Shown here: positions 34,012-43,709 of the stretch, one piece after another | How positions within the stretch are numbered: position 1 is the first letter of the stretch | Layout: the number at the start of each line of letters is the position of its first letter | Assembly (NCBI RefSeq): GCF_003111685.1 | Contig: NZ_CP022192.1 | Span: 141,292-205,291, forward strand | DNA from: Alloyangia pacifica | GTDB taxonomy: Bacteria; Pseudomonadota; Alphaproteobacteria; Rhodobacterales; Rhodobacteraceae | Direction: 5' to 3' | DNA: 64,000 nucleotides | Made by a program: the position numbers and the translations under genes | The notes under the pieces: generated by a model | The model's input: only the letters and a program-made list of their open reading frames with translations | Databases searched by the model: none | What the model was told of the DNA's origin: nothing

Positions 34012-34491
34012 ATGTCACAAGCAAGACGCCTGACCTGGGTGATGAGGCTCTGCGGCGGCATCTCCGCCGCCGCCCTGGCGCTGCTGAGCATTCTCGTGGT
34101 GGGCGACGTGGTTCTGCGGAACACCGGCCTCGTGCGCTGGTCCTGGCTCAACGAGCTGACCGAGTATCTTCTGACCATCTCGACCTTCACCGGCGCGCCC
34201 TGGGTCTTGCACAACCACGGCCACGTGAACGTCGACGTGCTGCTCCGCACCGTCAGCGCGGCAAAGGCGCGCTGGCTGGTGAAGGCCTCGAACCTCTTCG
34301 GCGGGGTGATCTCGGCGATCTTGCTCGTCGTCGCGGTGCGGGTGACCTTCGACAGCTACGCGCTCGGCTCGCTGGTCTTCAAGAACCTCATCTTTCCCGA
34401 ATGGTACCTCATGACCCCCATGGTGCTCTGCTTCGGTCTTTGCACGGCCGAGTTCCTGACCCGCATCGTGACCGGCGAGGTGCGGATATGA
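34012..34491 (+). CDS. dctQ: TRAP transporter small permease
   Basis: This is a 159-residue protein with four hydrophobic segments, the DctQ layout. GAGGGAG lies 8 bases before this ATG; an upstream in-frame start at 33979 has no site. Conserved features include WLNELTEYLL and the GAPWVLHNHGHVNVDVLL segment between helices 2 and 3. The stop overlaps the large permease start (ATGA). It forms the sodium-driven importer with the next two genes and may bring an aromatic carboxylate such as anthranilate into the cell. Confidence 0.9.
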   Translation: MSQARRLTWVMRLCGGISAAALALLSILVVGDVVLRNTGLVRWSWLNELTEYLLTISTFTGAPWVLHNHGHVNVDVLLRTVSAAKARWLVKASNLFGGVISAILLVVAVRVTFDSYALGSLVFKNLIFPEWYLMTPMVLCFGLCTAEFLTRIVTGEVRI

Positions 34492-35801
34492 GCTGGCTCG
34501 AGATCATCGCGCTGCTCGGCGGCGTGCTGGCGATGCTTTTTGCCATCGGCACCCCGGTCGCGCTGGCGTTCCTTGGCGCAAACCTGATCGGTGCCTGGCT
34601 GTTCCTCGGCAGCGGCGCGGGCATCGAGCAGCTGGTGCGCAACGCGTCCATGTCGGTCAATTCCTTCTCGCTCGTGCCGATCCCGCTCTTCGTGCTGATG
34701 GGAGAGCTGCTGTTCCATTGCGGCCTCGCCTACAAGGCGATCGAGGCGATCGAGCGCTTGCTGCACCGCCTGCCCGCCCGGCTCGGATGCGTCTCCGTGG
34801 TCGGCGGCACCGCCTTTGCGGCGCTCTCCGGCTCGTCCATCGCCAACACTGCGCTCCTTGGCGGCACGCTGTCGCAGGAAATGCTGCGCCGGGGCTATTC
34901 GACGACGCTGGCGCTCGGGCCGGTCATGGCAGTGGGCGGCATTGCCGTGTTGATCCCGCCCTCGACGCTGGCGGTGATGCTCGGCTCGCTCTCGGGCATC
35001 TCGATCACCCAGCTGCTGATCGGCGGGCTGGTCCCCGGGTTGCTGATGGCCGCGCTCTTCCTGCTCTTCGTGATCCTCACCGGCCATTTCCGCCCGCAGA
35101 GCGCACCGCGCGACACCAGCGCCAGCGCCTACACGCTGGCCGAGCGGATCGTGCCCTTCCTGCGCGACGTGGTGCCGCTCTTCGGCATCTTCGTCGCGGT
35201 GATCGGCAGCATGCTCGCCGGGATCGCCACCCCGACCGAGGCCGCGGGTCTTGGTGCCTTTGCCGCGCTCATCGCCACCGCGCTCTACCGCAAGCTAAGC
35301 TGGGCAGCGCTGACCAAAGCGATGACCGAGACCGCGAAGGTCTCGGTGTCGATCCTCTTCATCATCGTCGCCTCGACGACCTTCTCGCAGATCCTGTCGT
35401 TCTCGGGCGCCACTTCGGGCATGTTGCAGCTGATCAACGCCGTCGACCCCACGCCGATGACGCTGATCGTCTGCATGCTGCTGATCCTGCTCGTGCTCGG
35501 CTGCTTCATCGACCAGATCTCGATGATGATGATCACCCTGCCGATCTTCATGCCGCTGGCCCATGCCGCGGGCATCGAGGTCGTCTGGCTCGGGCTGATG
35601 ATGCTCGTGGCGATCGAGCTCGGCATGCTGACCCCGCCCTTCGGCATCCTGCTGATGGTCATGCAGGGTGCCAGCCGCTCGGTGCCGCTGGTCAGCATCT
35701 ACAAGGCCGCCGCGCCCTTCATCCTGATCGAGATCGGCGTACTGATAATGATGCTGATGGTGCCGCAGCTCACACTCTTCCTGCCCGCGCTGGTGCGCTG
35801 A
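34488..35801 (+). CDS. dctM: TRAP transporter large permease
   Basis: This is a 437-residue membrane protein with about 12 hydrophobic segments. Typical DctM segments are PIPLFVLMGELLFHCG, GGTAFAALSGSSIANTALLG, VGGIAVLIPPSTLAVMLGSL and ATPTEAAGLGAFAAL. The ATG overlaps the small-permease stop; a longer frame running upstream is read in the wrong frame through dctQ. It is the ion-coupled transport subunit. Confidence 0.93.
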   Translation: MSWLEIIALLGGVLAMLFAIGTPVALAFLGANLIGAWLFLGSGAGIEQLVRNASMSVNSFSLVPIPLFVLMGELLFHCGLAYKAIEAIERLLHRLPARLGCVSVVGGTAFAALSGSSIANTALLGGTLSQEMLRRGYSTTLALGPVMAVGGIAVLIPPSTLAVMLGSLSGISITQLLIGGLVPGLLMAALFLLFVILTGHFRPQSAPRDTSASAYTLAERIVPFLRDVVPLFGIFVAVIGSMLAGIATPTEAAGLGAFAALIATALYRKLSWAALTKAMTETAKVSVSILFIIVASTTFSQILSFSGATSGMLQLINAVDPTPMTLIVCMLLILLVLGCFIDQISMMMITLPIFMPLAHAAGIEVVWLGLMMLVAIELGMLTPPFGILLMVMQGASRSVPLVSIYKAAAPFILIEIGVLIMMLMVPQLTLFLPALVR

Positions 35802-35840
35802 CAGCCCCTTTTTCCAAGTCCAACAGTCCGGAGAACAAAA

Positions 35841-36812
35841 ATGAAAATCCGCTCCCTCAAAACGGCAGGCATGGCCGTTGCGGCAGCGCTCGCCCTGGCA
35901 AGCCCGCTCGCCGCGGCAGAGACCACGCTGCGCGCCATCACCGCCTTCCAGCCCGGCACCACCTTCGCCAAGCCCTTCGAGGATTTCGTCTCGAAGGTGA
36001 ACGCGCAGGGCGAGGGCGTTCTGAAGATCGAGGTGATCGGCGGGCCCGAGGCCATGCCCCCCTTCGAGATCGGCAACGCGCTGCGCAACGGCATTGTCGA
36101 CATCGCCAACACCACCGCGGTGTTCCACGCCAGCCTCGTGCCCGAGGGCGTCGCCATGACCCTCGCCACCCGCCCGATGTCGGAGCTGCGCGAGAACGGC
36201 GGCTACGCGCTGATGAACCAGTTGCACGAGGACAAAGCCCGGATCCATTGGCTCGGCCGCCTGACGCAGGGCATCAACTACCACATCTACCTCAACGAGG
36301 CGCCCGAGGGCAGCAAGCTCGACGGGCTGAAGCTGCGCTCGGTGCCGGTCTACCAGGCCTTCTTCAAGGATCTTGGCGCCACCCCGATGCAGACCGCCCC
36401 GGGCGAGGTATACACCGCGCTCGAGCGCGGCGTCATCGACGGCTATGGCTGGCCCTCGATCGGTGTCTTCGACCTTGGCTGGCAGGACAAGACCGGTGCG
36501 CGGGTGAACCCCGGCTTCTACCAGGTCGAGACCGGCCTCTACCTGAGCCTCAAGACCTGGCAGTCGCTGTCCGAAGAGCAGCAGGCCTTCCTCAGCGACC
36601 TGATGATCGAAACCGAATCCTCCTCCTCGCTGGTGCAGGACCTTGCCGAGGCCGAGAAAGCCAAGCAGATCGAGGCAGGGATCGAAATGATCGACCTCGA
36701 CGCGGATGCGGCCACCGAGTTTGGCGCGCTGGCGCAGGAGTCCGGCTGGAAACCGATCCTCGCGACCAGCCCCGAGCACGGCGCGAAGCTGCGCGAGCTC
36801 TTCGCCGACTGA
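35841..36812 (+). CDS. dctP: TRAP transporter substrate-binding protein
   Basis: This is a 323-residue periplasmic binding protein. The Sec signal peptide is at residues 1-26 (KIRSLKTAGMAVAAALALAS, cleaved near AAAET). The mature part has the family segment KLDGLKLRSVPVYQAFFKDL, with the Arg that usually contacts the ligand carboxylate, and TAPGEVYTALERGVIDGYGW. CCGGAGAAC precedes the start. Gene order Q-M-P and the island context suggest an organic-acid ligand; the identity is unknown. Confidence 0.92.
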   Translation: MKIRSLKTAGMAVAAALALASPLAAAETTLRAITAFQPGTTFAKPFEDFVSKVNAQGEGVLKIEVIGGPEAMPPFEIGNALRNGIVDIANTTAVFHASLVPEGVAMTLATRPMSELRENGGYALMNQLHEDKARIHWLGRLTQGINYHIYLNEAPEGSKLDGLKLRSVPVYQAFFKDLGATPMQTAPGEVYTALERGVIDGYGWPSIGVFDLGWQDKTGARVNPGFYQVETGLYLSLKTWQSLSEEQQAFLSDLMIETESSSSLVQDLAEAEKAKQIEAGIEMIDLDADAATEFGALAQESGWKPILATSPEHGAKLRELFAD

Positions 36813-36838
36813 CGGCGGACGACCGGTCAAAAACCGTC

Positions 36839-36867
36839 AGCCGGGGGCCCATGGCCCTCGGCTTTTT
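36839..36867 (+). terminator. Intrinsic terminator after the TRAP operon
   Basis: AGCCGGGGGCC (36839-36849) pairs with GGCCCTCGGCT (36853-36863), with one G-T wobble, followed by five T. It closes the catabolic island before the nap operon. Confidence 0.88.
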
Positions 36868-37017
36868 CTATTCCATTGACGGGCCGCACCCCAAGGCGCC
36901 GCAAAGTTCCGCCCCGCCCCGCCCCGCTGGAGCATCCCCGCCCTACTGGCGGATTTTCGACGGTTTTCGGAGTTCCAGCACTGCGAGGTTTCTAGGGAGC
37001 ACAACCTGTGGCAGTCT

Positions 37018-37038
37018 CGGACTCATATCAAGAGTCCG
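37018..37038 (+). promoter_or_regulatory. Hairpin upstream of napF
   Basis: CGGACTC (37018-37024) pairs with GAGTCCG (37032-37038) around ATATCAA, 39 bases before the napF start. A TTGAT half-site begins shortly after (37044). I do not see a complete FNR/NNR box (TTGAT-N4-ATCAA). It may be an RNA leader structure or the binding site of another regulator. Confidence 0.35.
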
Positions 37039-37077
37039 CAGGATTGATCGCGGAGACATCGGAAGGCCAGGACGTCC

Positions 37078-37608
37078 ATGACGACCCAGCACAGCAGACG
37101 CGACTTCCTGCGAGGGCAACCGACCCGCCCCTCCGCCCCTTTGATGCGGCCTCCTGGCGCGCAGTCCGGGTTTTCTCAGCTCTGCAACGGCTGTGGCGCC
37201 TGTGCCCGCGCCTGCCCCGAAGCGCTCATCATCCGTCACGAGATCCGGCATGAGGGCCCCGCCGGAGGGTCGACGCCGGTCGTCGATTTTTCGAAAGCGG
37301 CCTGCACGTTCTGCGGCGCCTGCGCCGCGGCCTGCGAGACCGGCGCCCTGCGTTCCGAGGAAGTGTCCAACTGGCCGTGGCGCGCCGTCATCACCGACAG
37401 CTGCCTTTCGCTCAATGGCATCTCCTGCCGCGCCTGCGAGGACGCCTGCGCGCCCCGCGCCATCCGCTTCCGCCTGATGACCGGCGGCCGGGCTGCGCCG
37501 GAGCTCGACACCGCGCAATGCACCGGTTGCGCCGCTTGCGCCGCCACATGCCCTGCCGGGGCGGTGGCCTTCGAGCGGCCCGCGCCCGTGGCGGAGGGCT
37601 CGGGATGA
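37078..37608 (+). CDS. napF: Ferredoxin-type protein NapF
   Basis: This is a 176-residue iron-sulfur protein thought to help NapA maturation in the cytoplasm. Cysteine sets are CNGCGACARACP (near 43), CTFCGACAAACE (near 78), CRACEDAC (near 119) and CTGCAACAATCP (near 145), giving several [4Fe-4S] sites. The N-terminal SRRDFLRG looks like a twin-arginine motif but has no hydrophobic segment after it, so export is unlikely. It heads the nap operon and its stop overlaps napD (ATGA). Confidence 0.92.
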   Translation: MTTQHSRRDFLRGQPTRPSAPLMRPPGAQSGFSQLCNGCGACARACPEALIIRHEIRHEGPAGGSTPVVDFSKAACTFCGACAAACETGALRSEEVSNWPWRAVITDSCLSLNGISCRACEDACAPRAIRFRLMTGGRAAPELDTAQCTGCAACAATCPAGAVAFERPAPVAEGSG

Positions 37609-37877
37609 ACATCTGCGGCTGCCTCGTCCATGTCCTAAGAGACGCGCTGCCCGAGGCCCGGGCACAGATGGAAGCGCTCGACGGGGTCGAGGTGCATGCC
37701 GAAACCGAAGACGGCCGGCTGGTGGTGGTGGTCGAGGACACCGACACCGCCTTTGCCTCGGACATCATCATGTCGCTGCACCAGATCCGCGGCGTGGTCT
37801 CGCTGACCATCAACTACCACCATTTCGAAGAGCCCCCGCAGCGCCCATCCCCCGCCGCCCCCCATCCGGAGACCTGA
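37605..37877 (+). CDS. napD: Periplasmic nitrate reductase chaperone NapD
   Basis: This 90-residue protein has the NapD pattern: NICGCLVHVLRDALPEARAQ at the start and a ferredoxin-like alpha/beta fold ending LTINYHHFEE. NapD binds the Tat signal of NapA before export. The start overlaps the napF stop, and napA follows after 3 bases. Confidence 0.92.
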   Translation: MNICGCLVHVLRDALPEARAQMEALDGVEVHAETEDGRLVVVVEDTDTAFASDIIMSLHQIRGVVSLTINYHHFEEPPQRPSPAAPHPET

Positions 37878-37880
37878 CCC

Positions 37881-40373
37881 ATGACCATTTCGGACTCGCG
37901 CAGGACTTTCCTCAAGGCCACCGCCGCCGCCAGCACCGCCGCCGCCGCGGGCATCTCGCTCGCCCCCGCCGCGCTGGCCCAGACCCCGGGCAATTCGGAC
38001 ATCCGCTGGGACAAGGCGCCCTGCCGTTTCTGCGGCACCGGCTGCTCGGTGCTGGTGGGCACCAAGGAGGGCCGCGTCGTCGCCACGCAGGGTGACCCCG
38101 AGGCACCGGTGAACCGCGGCCTGAACTGCATCAAGGGCTACTTCCTGTCGAAGATCATGTATGGCGCCGACCGTCTGACCACGCCGATGCTGCGCAAGTC
38201 GGGCGGACAATACGACAAGAACGGCGAGTTCGAGCCGGTGAGCTGGGACGAGGCCTTCGATGTCATGGCCGAGAAGTGGAAGGCGGCTCTGGCCGCCAAG
38301 GGGCCAACCTCGGTCGGCATGTTCGGCTCGGGGCAATGGACGGTCTGGGAGGGCTACGCCGCCTCGAAGCTGATGAAGGCGGGGTTCCGGTCCAACAACA
38401 TCGACCCCAATGCCCGGCACTGCATGGCCTCGGCGGTGGTCGGCTTCATGCGCGCCTTCGGCATCGACGAGCCGATGGGCTGCTACGACGACTTCGAGCA
38501 GGCGGACACCTTCGTGCTCTGGGGCTCGAACATGGCCGAGATGCACCCGATCCTTTGGTCGCGGCTCACCGACACGCGGCTGACCAAGCCCGGAGCGCAG
38601 GTGCACGTGCTGTCGACCTTCGAGCACCGGAGCTTCGAGCTCGCGGACAACGGCATGGTGTTCGCGCCGCAGACCGATCTGGCGATCCTCAACTACATCG
38701 CCAATCACATCATCCAGACCGACGCGGTGAACTGGGACTTCCTGGAAAAGCACGTCAACCTCACCAGGACCGCCACGGACATCGGCTACGGGCTGCGCGA
38801 CACCAACCCGTTGCAGCAGGCCGCCGCCAATCCCAACTCGGGCGAGCTGACCCCGATCGACTTCGACGAATACGCCGCGGCGGTCTCGGACTACACGTTG
38901 GAAAAGGTCGCCGAGATGTCGGGCATTCCGGCACATCAGCTCGAACGTCTGGCTGAGCAATACGCCGATCCGAACCGCAAGGTCATGTCGCTCTGGACCA
39001 TGGGCTTCAACCAGCACACGCGCGGTGGATGGGTGAATGGGCTGGTCTACAACGTCCACCTGCTGACCGGGAAGATCTCCGAGCCGGGCAACTCGCCCTT
39101 CTCGCTGACCGGCCAGCCCTCGGCCTGCGGCACCGCGCGCGAGGTGGGCACCTTTTCGCACCGGTTGCCTGCCGACATGGTGGTCACCAACCCCGAGCAC
39201 CGCGCCCATGCCGAGGAGATCTGGAAGCTGCCCGAGGGCACCATCCCCGACAAGCCCGGCCTGCACGCGGTCGAGCAGAACCGCGCGCTGCGCGATGGCA
39301 ATCTCAACGCCTACTGGGTGCAGTGCAACAACAACATGCAGGCGGCGGCCAACATCAACGAGGAGGGCTGGCCGGGGTATCGCAACGCGGACAATTTCGT
39401 GACCGTCTCGGACGCCTATCCGACCGTCACGGCCATGTCGGCCGATCTTATCCTGCCCGCCGCCATGTGGGTCGAGAAGGAGGGCGCCTACGGCAACGCC
39501 GAGCGCCGCACCCAGTTCTGGCGCCAGCAGGTCATGGCCCCGGGCGAGGCCCGCTCGGATCTGTGGCAACTCATGGAATTCGCCAAGCGCTTCACCGTCG
39601 AGGAGGCCTGGGGCGACGCGCTTGTCGCCAAGAAGCCCGAGCTGGCCGGCAAGACACTCTACGAGGTGCTTTACCAGAACGGCACTGTCGACAAGTTCCC
39701 GCTCGAAGAGACCGCCGAGGGGTTCGACAATGTCGAGGCCCAGCACTTCGGCTTCTATGTCCAGAAGGGCCTTTTCGAGGAATATGCCACCTTTGGCCGC
39801 GGCCATGGCCATGACCTCGCGCCGTTCGAGCAATACCACCAGGCGCGCGGGCTGCGCTGGCCCGTGGTCGATGGGCAGGAGACGCTTTACCGCTTCCGCG
39901 AGGGCTATGACCCCTATGTACCCGAGGGCTCGGAGGTGTCCTTTTACGGCTACCCGGATGGCAAGGCGAAGATCATCTTTGCCCCCTACGAGGCGCCGCC
40001 CGAAGTGCCCGACGACGACTACGACCTCTGGCTCTCGACCGGGCGGGTGCTCGAACACTGGCACTCCGGCTCGATGACCCGTCGCGTTCCGGAACTGCAC
40101 CGGGCGTTCCCCGCCGCCGTCGTCTTCATGCACCCTGAGGACGCCGAGGCGCGGGGCCTGCGGCGCGGGCAGGAGATCAACATCTCGACCCGCCGCGGCG
40201 AGATGCTCAGCCGGCTGGAAACCCGCGGCCGCAACAAGCCGCCGAAGGGGCTCGTCTTCGTGCCGTGGTTCGACGAGAGCCAGCTGATCAACAAGTTGAC
40301 GCTCGATGCCACCTGTCCGCTCTCGAAGCAGACCGACTTCAAGAAGTGCGCCTGCAAGGTCGAGCGCGTGTGA
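37881..40373 (+). CDS. napA: Periplasmic nitrate reductase, catalytic subunit
   Basis: This is an 830-residue molybdenum bis-MGD enzyme that reduces nitrate to nitrite in the periplasm. The Tat signal [13 protein letters not shown] ends near residue 35 (ALAQT). The [4Fe-4S] ligands are CRFCGTGC (near 48) plus Cys in GLNCIKGYF. The Mo-ligating Cys is in [16 protein letters not shown] (near 181). The C-terminal MGD domain ([20 protein letters not shown]) is complete. The length matches E. coli NapA (about 828). It is intact and likely active. Confidence 0.97.
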   Translation: MTISDSRRTFLKATAAASTAAAAGISLAPAALAQTPGNSDIRWDKAPCRFCGTGCSVLVGTKEGRVVATQGDPEAPVNRGLNCIKGYFLSKIMYGADRLTTPMLRKSGGQYDKNGEFEPVSWDEAFDVMAEKWKAALAAKGPTSVGMFGSGQWTVWEGYAASKLMKAGFRSNNIDPNARHCMASAVVGFMRAFGIDEPMGCYDDFEQADTFVLWGSNMAEMHPILWSRLTDTRLTKPGAQVHVLSTFEHRSFELADNGMVFAPQTDLAILNYIANHIIQTDAVNWDFLEKHVNLTRTATDIGYGLRDTNPLQQAAANPNSGELTPIDFDEYAAAVSDYTLEKVAEMSGIPAHQLERLAEQYADPNRKVMSLWTMGFNQHTRGGWVNGLVYNVHLLTGKISEPGNSPFSLTGQPSACGTAREVGTFSHRLPADMVVTNPEHRAHAEEIWKLPEGTIPDKPGLHAVEQNRALRDGNLNAYWVQCNNNMQAAANINEEGWPGYRNADNFVTVSDAYPTVTAMSADLILPAAMWVEKEGAYGNAERRTQFWRQQVMAPGEARSDLWQLMEFAKRFTVEEAWGDALVAKKPELAGKTLYEVLYQNGTVDKFPLEETAEGFDNVEAQHFGFYVQKGLFEEYATFGRGHGHDLAPFEQYHQARGLRWPVVDGQETLYRFREGYDPYVPEGSEVSFYGYPDGKAKIIFAPYEAPPEVPDDDYDLWLSTGRVLEHWHSGSMTRRVPELHRAFPAAVVFMHPEDAEARGLRRGQEINISTRRGEMLSRLETRGRNKPPKGLVFVPWFDESQLINKLTLDATCPLSKQTDFKKCACKVERV

Positions 40374-40417
40374 GCCGATCCCACCGGCCCTGAGGGAGAC
40401 GTCAGAGGAGGCCCGTG

Positions 40418-41251
40418 ATGCCCGCCGCTGCCACGCCGCTGTCGCCGCAACGCCGAAGGTTCCTGATGGACACCGCGCGGATGGCGGGCGGCTGCGCGCT
40501 GGCGGGGGGGGCGCTGGCCTGGCTCGGCCATGAAGCCCGCGCCCTGCCCGCCGAGGCGCTGCGCCCGCCCGGCGCCCTGCCCGAAGCGGATTTTCTCGCG
40601 GCCTGCATCCGCTGCGGGCTCTGCGTGCGCGACTGCCCCTATGACACCTTGGCGCTGGCGGAATTGGGCGAGGACGGACCGGCCACCGGCACGCCCTTCT
40701 TCACCGCCCGCGAGGTGCCCTGCGAGATGTGCGACGACATCCCCTGCGTCGCCGCCTGCCCCACCGCCGCGCTCGACCCGGCGCTCACCGATATCGACGC
40801 CGCGCGCATGGGCAGCGCCGTGCTGGTCGACCAGGAGAACTGCCTCAACTTCCTCGGGCTGCGCTGCGACGTCTGCTACCGGGTCTGCCCGGTGATCGAC
40901 GCCGCGATCACCCTCGAGCCCTCGCACAACGAGCGCTCGGGGCATCACGCGATCTTTGCGCCCACGGTCCACGCCGAGCACTGCACCGGCTGCGGCAAAT
41001 GCGAGAAGAGCTGCGTGCTGCCCGAGGCGGCGATCAAGGTGCTGCCGCTGCGGCTCGCCCGCGGGGCCCCTGCCGCGCACTACCGCAAGGGCTGGGAAGA
41101 GATGGAGGAGCATGGCGGCCCGCTGGTCGAGGGGATCATCGATCTGCCCGACCGCCTGCCCGGGCCGGGCACCGACACCCGTGCCGCGCCGGGCGGCTTC
41201 GAGCCCAGTTTCAGGCTTCCGGGCGCCCCCGTGCCGGGAGCGGGCGAATGA
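40418..41251 (+). CDS. napG: Quinol dehydrogenase ferredoxin subunit NapG
   Basis: This is a 277-residue iron-sulfur protein. The Tat signal [16 protein letters not shown] is at residues 9-24. Four [4Fe-4S] motifs follow: [12 protein letters not shown] (near 65), [14 protein letters not shown] (near 105), [17 protein letters not shown] (near 144) and [11 protein letters not shown] (near 189). GAGGAG precedes the start, and a GTG three bases earlier is possible. With NapH it passes electrons from quinol, ubiquinol in E. coli. The stop overlaps napH. Confidence 0.95.
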   Translation: MPAAATPLSPQRRRFLMDTARMAGGCALAGGALAWLGHEARALPAEALRPPGALPEADFLAACIRCGLCVRDCPYDTLALAELGEDGPATGTPFFTAREVPCEMCDDIPCVAACPTAALDPALTDIDAARMGSAVLVDQENCLNFLGLRCDVCYRVCPVIDAAITLEPSHNERSGHHAIFAPTVHAEHCTGCGKCEKSCVLPEAAIKVLPLRLARGAPAAHYRKGWEEMEEHGGPLVEGIIDLPDRLPGPGTDTRAAPGGFEPSFRLPGAPVPGAGE

Positions 41252-42153
41252 CGGCAAGAACGCACCTCCCGGTCGGCGAAGAGGCGATCCGCCTCAAGGG
41301 CTGGTGGCGGGCGCATCGCTTCCTGCTCCTGCGGCGGCTGTCGCAGGCCTTTTTCCTCGGGCTCTTCCTGCTTGGGCCGTGGTTCGGGCTGTGGTGGGTG
41401 GCGGGCACGCTGGCGGGCTCGCGGAGCTTTGGCATCCTGCCGCTGACCGACCCGATGGTTCTGGCGCAGAGCCTCGTCGCCGGGCACCTGCCCGAGCTGA
41501 CGGCGCTGATCGGCGCCCTGATCGTGCTCGCCGCCTACGCGCTGATCGGCGGGCGGGTCTATTGCTCCTGGGTCTGCCCGATCAACCCGGTGACCGATGC
41601 CGCGCATTGGCTGCACGCGAGGCTCGGCCTGCAGAAGGGCTGGCAGCCGAAGCGGCACACCCGGCTGTGGCTGCTGGCCATGGTGCTCGTCGTCTCGGCG
41701 CTGACCGGAACCATCGCCTGGGAGGTCGTCAACCCGATCACCATGCTGCACCGCGGCCTGGTCTTCGGCATGGGTTTTGCCTGGGCGCTCGTGGCGCTGG
41801 TCTTTTTCTTCGACCTGCTGGTTTCGCGCCGCGGCTGGTGCGGGCATCTCTGCCCGGTGGGCGCCTTCTACGGCCTGCTGGGCACGCATAGCCTGCTGCG
41901 CGTCAGCGCCACGAGACGCGCCGCCTGCGACGACTGCATGGAGTGCTTCGCCGTCTGCCCCGAAAACCACGTCATCGCCCCCGCCCTGCGCGGCGCGCCG
42001 GGCAAGACGCCGCTGATCCTTTCGCCCGATTGCACCAACTGCGGCCGCTGCGTCGATGTCTGCTCGGTCAATGTCTTCGAGTTCACCCACCGCTTCGACC
42101 AGCACGTCGAAGTCCTGCCACCACCGGACCGCTCCGGGACAACCGCCGCCTGA
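41248..42153 (+). CDS. napH: Quinol dehydrogenase membrane subunit NapH
   Basis: This 301-residue inner-membrane protein has four hydrophobic segments (near 35, 85, 150 and 180), [12 protein letters not shown] and [12 protein letters not shown] between them, and two C-terminal [4Fe-4S] motifs, [12 protein letters not shown] and [11 protein letters not shown]. This is the NapH/NosR-like layout. The start overlaps the napG stop. napGH are frequent in enteric and epsilon-type clusters and less usual in Rhodobacterales nap operons. Confidence 0.94.
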   Translation: MTARTHLPVGEEAIRLKGWWRAHRFLLLRRLSQAFFLGLFLLGPWFGLWWVAGTLAGSRSFGILPLTDPMVLAQSLVAGHLPELTALIGALIVLAAYALIGGRVYCSWVCPINPVTDAAHWLHARLGLQKGWQPKRHTRLWLLAMVLVVSALTGTIAWEVVNPITMLHRGLVFGMGFAWALVALVFFFDLLVSRRGWCGHLCPVGAFYGLLGTHSLLRVSATRRAACDDCMECFAVCPENHVIAPALRGAPGKTPLILSPDCTNCGRCVDVCSVNVFEFTHRFDQHVEVLPPPDRSGTTAA

Positions 42154-42190
42154 GGGGATTTTCCCTGCGAGACAACTAAGGAGAGCGCCC

Positions 42191-42634
42191 ATGAAACTGA
42201 CGGTCATCGCGAAGATCGCCGCCTTCGCCTCGCCCCTGCTGGTCGCGGGGCTGGTCGTCGCACAGACCTCGGGAGGCGTCCAGGATCTGCGCGGCGCGTC
42301 GGTCGACCAGGAACTTGAGCCGCCCGAAGTCTATCCCCAGCAGCTGGGCCGCGAGGTGCGGAACTACCGCCAGCAGCCGCCGGTCATCCCCCATTCCATG
42401 ACCCAGTACCAGATCGACCTGCGCACCAACCAGTGCCTCAGCTGTCACGACTGGAGCAACGCCGGCGACCGCGGCGCCCCGACACTGTCGATGACCCATT
42501 ACCTCGACCGCAGCGGCAACCAGCTCGACACCGTCGCCGGCACCCGCTGGTTCTGCAATCAGTGCCACGTCCCGCAGGCGGATGCGCCGGCGCTGGTCGG
42601 CAACGACTTCGAAGCCTCCAGCGAAATGCGCTGA
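42191..42634 (+). CDS. napB: Periplasmic nitrate reductase dihaem cytochrome subunit
   Basis: This 147-residue diheme cytochrome c passes electrons to NapA. The signal peptide is at residues 1-24 (IAAFASPLLVAGLVVAQT). The haem motifs are CLSCH (near 77) and CNQCH (near 120), and the axial-ligand region HSMTQYQIDL precedes the first. AAGGAGAGC precedes the start. The length is typical for NapB. Confidence 0.95.
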   Translation: MKLTVIAKIAAFASPLLVAGLVVAQTSGGVQDLRGASVDQELEPPEVYPQQLGREVRNYRQQPPVIPHSMTQYQIDLRTNQCLSCHDWSNAGDRGAPTLSMTHYLDRSGNQLDTVAGTRWFCNQCHVPQADAPALVGNDFEASSEMR

Positions 42635-42660
42635 AGCAACGGCCCAATGGGAGAGACGAG

Positions 42661-43374
42661 ATGCCGGACAACAACACGCACGGCGACAAGCCCGGCCGCC
42701 GCAACATTCTGCTCCGCATCTGGGATGCCTTCTGGAGCCCCACCGGGCTGTTCAGCACCGGCTTCCTGCTGATCGCGGGGTTCCTGGCGGGCATCCTCTT
42801 CTGGGGCGGTTTCCACTGGTCGCTGGAACTGACCAACACCGAGGAGTTCTGCACCTCCTGCCATTCGATGGAGACCAACCTGGGCGAGTACCGCCAGACC
42901 ATCCACTACAACAACCACTCGGGCGTGCGGGCGATCTGCTCGGACTGCCACGTGCCGCACGAGTGGCAGTACAAGATGAAGGCCAAGATCATGGCGGTGA
43001 AGGACGTCTACCACGAGGTGATGGGCACCATAAACACCTCGGAGAAATACGAAGACCGGCGGCTCGAGATGGCGGCGGCGGTGTGGAAGAAGATGAAGGC
43101 CACCGACAGCCGCGAATGCCGAAACTGCCACGCTTTCGAATACATGGATTTCACCATCCAGGAGACCCGGGCAGCGCAGAACCACCAGCGCGCGCTCGAC
43201 GAGGACATGACCTGTATCGACTGCCACCAGGGCATCGCCCACGATCTCGCCCCGGGGTACCTCGAGGAGTACCAGCACGTCGTCGAGACGCTCGCGCAGA
43301 CCAAGCTGCAGGATGCATCGGGGGGCGTCGATGTCGCCTCGATCAAGTCCTATCTGGGCATTTCCGCCGATTGA
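42661..43374 (+). CDS. napC: Tetrahaem membrane-anchored cytochrome NapC
   Basis: This 237-residue NapC/NirT-type quinol dehydrogenase has one N-terminal membrane anchor (TGFLLIAGFLAGILFWGGFH, near residues 37-56) and four c-type haem motifs: CTSCH, CSDCH, CRNCH and CIDCH. It oxidises quinol and reduces NapB. It is complete, and the only long gap to a neighbour is 26 bases from napB. Confidence 0.95.
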   Translation: MPDNNTHGDKPGRRNILLRIWDAFWSPTGLFSTGFLLIAGFLAGILFWGGFHWSLELTNTEEFCTSCHSMETNLGEYRQTIHYNNHSGVRAICSDCHVPHEWQYKMKAKIMAVKDVYHEVMGTINTSEKYEDRRLEMAAAVWKKMKATDSRECRNCHAFEYMDFTIQETRAAQNHQRALDEDMTCIDCHQGIAHDLAPGYLEEYQHVVETLAQTKLQDASGGVDVASIKSYLGISAD

Positions 43375-43436
43375 TCCGAAGGGCGCCGGAGCGGCCCGTG
43401 CAGACCGCCGCGCCAGCAACGTAGGGAGACACGACC

Positions 43437-43709
43437 ATGCTGAGCCTGCTTGATCTTCTCGGCACCATCGGGGGCAGCATCCTTGGCCTGCCGGGCATCC
43501 TTGGCGTCACGCTCGGCATGACGACGCGGAACTGGATCGTCGCGATGATCCTTGGCGGCGCGATCGGCGTGCTCTCGCCGCTGATTCTCGGCGGTCACCA
43601 GTCCGCCCATGTGCCGATCTCCACGCTGGAATACAGCATCTCGACACTCATCGGCATCCTTGCCGGGCTGATCGGCTGCGCCGTGCGCCGCAAGGGCGCG
43701 CGGGTGTGA
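43437..43709 (+). CDS. Small membrane protein downstream of napC
   Basis: This is a 90-residue hydrophobic protein with about three membrane-spanning stretches (LLGTIGGSILGLPGILGVTL, WIVAMILGGAIGVLSPLIL, STLIGILAGLIGCAV) and a basic C-terminus. GTAGGGAGAC precedes the ATG, and it lies 62 bases after napC in the same direction, so it is probably the last gene of the nap operon. I do not recognise a family. It might help assemble or anchor the quinol-oxidising subunits. Confidence 0.72.
   Translation: MLSLLDLLGTIGGSILGLPGILGVTLGMTTRNWIVAMILGGAIGVLSPLILGGHQSAHVPISTLEYSISTLIGILAGLIGCAVRRKGARV

Noticed and set aside
37039..37060. An FNR/NNR box before napF
   Set aside because: Only a TTGAT half-site is visible; no matching ATCAA at the required spacing.
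37635..40133. An 832-codon minus-strand frame across napA
   Set aside because: Antisense to a complete, clearly recognisable napA; composition is typical of a high-GC shadow frame.
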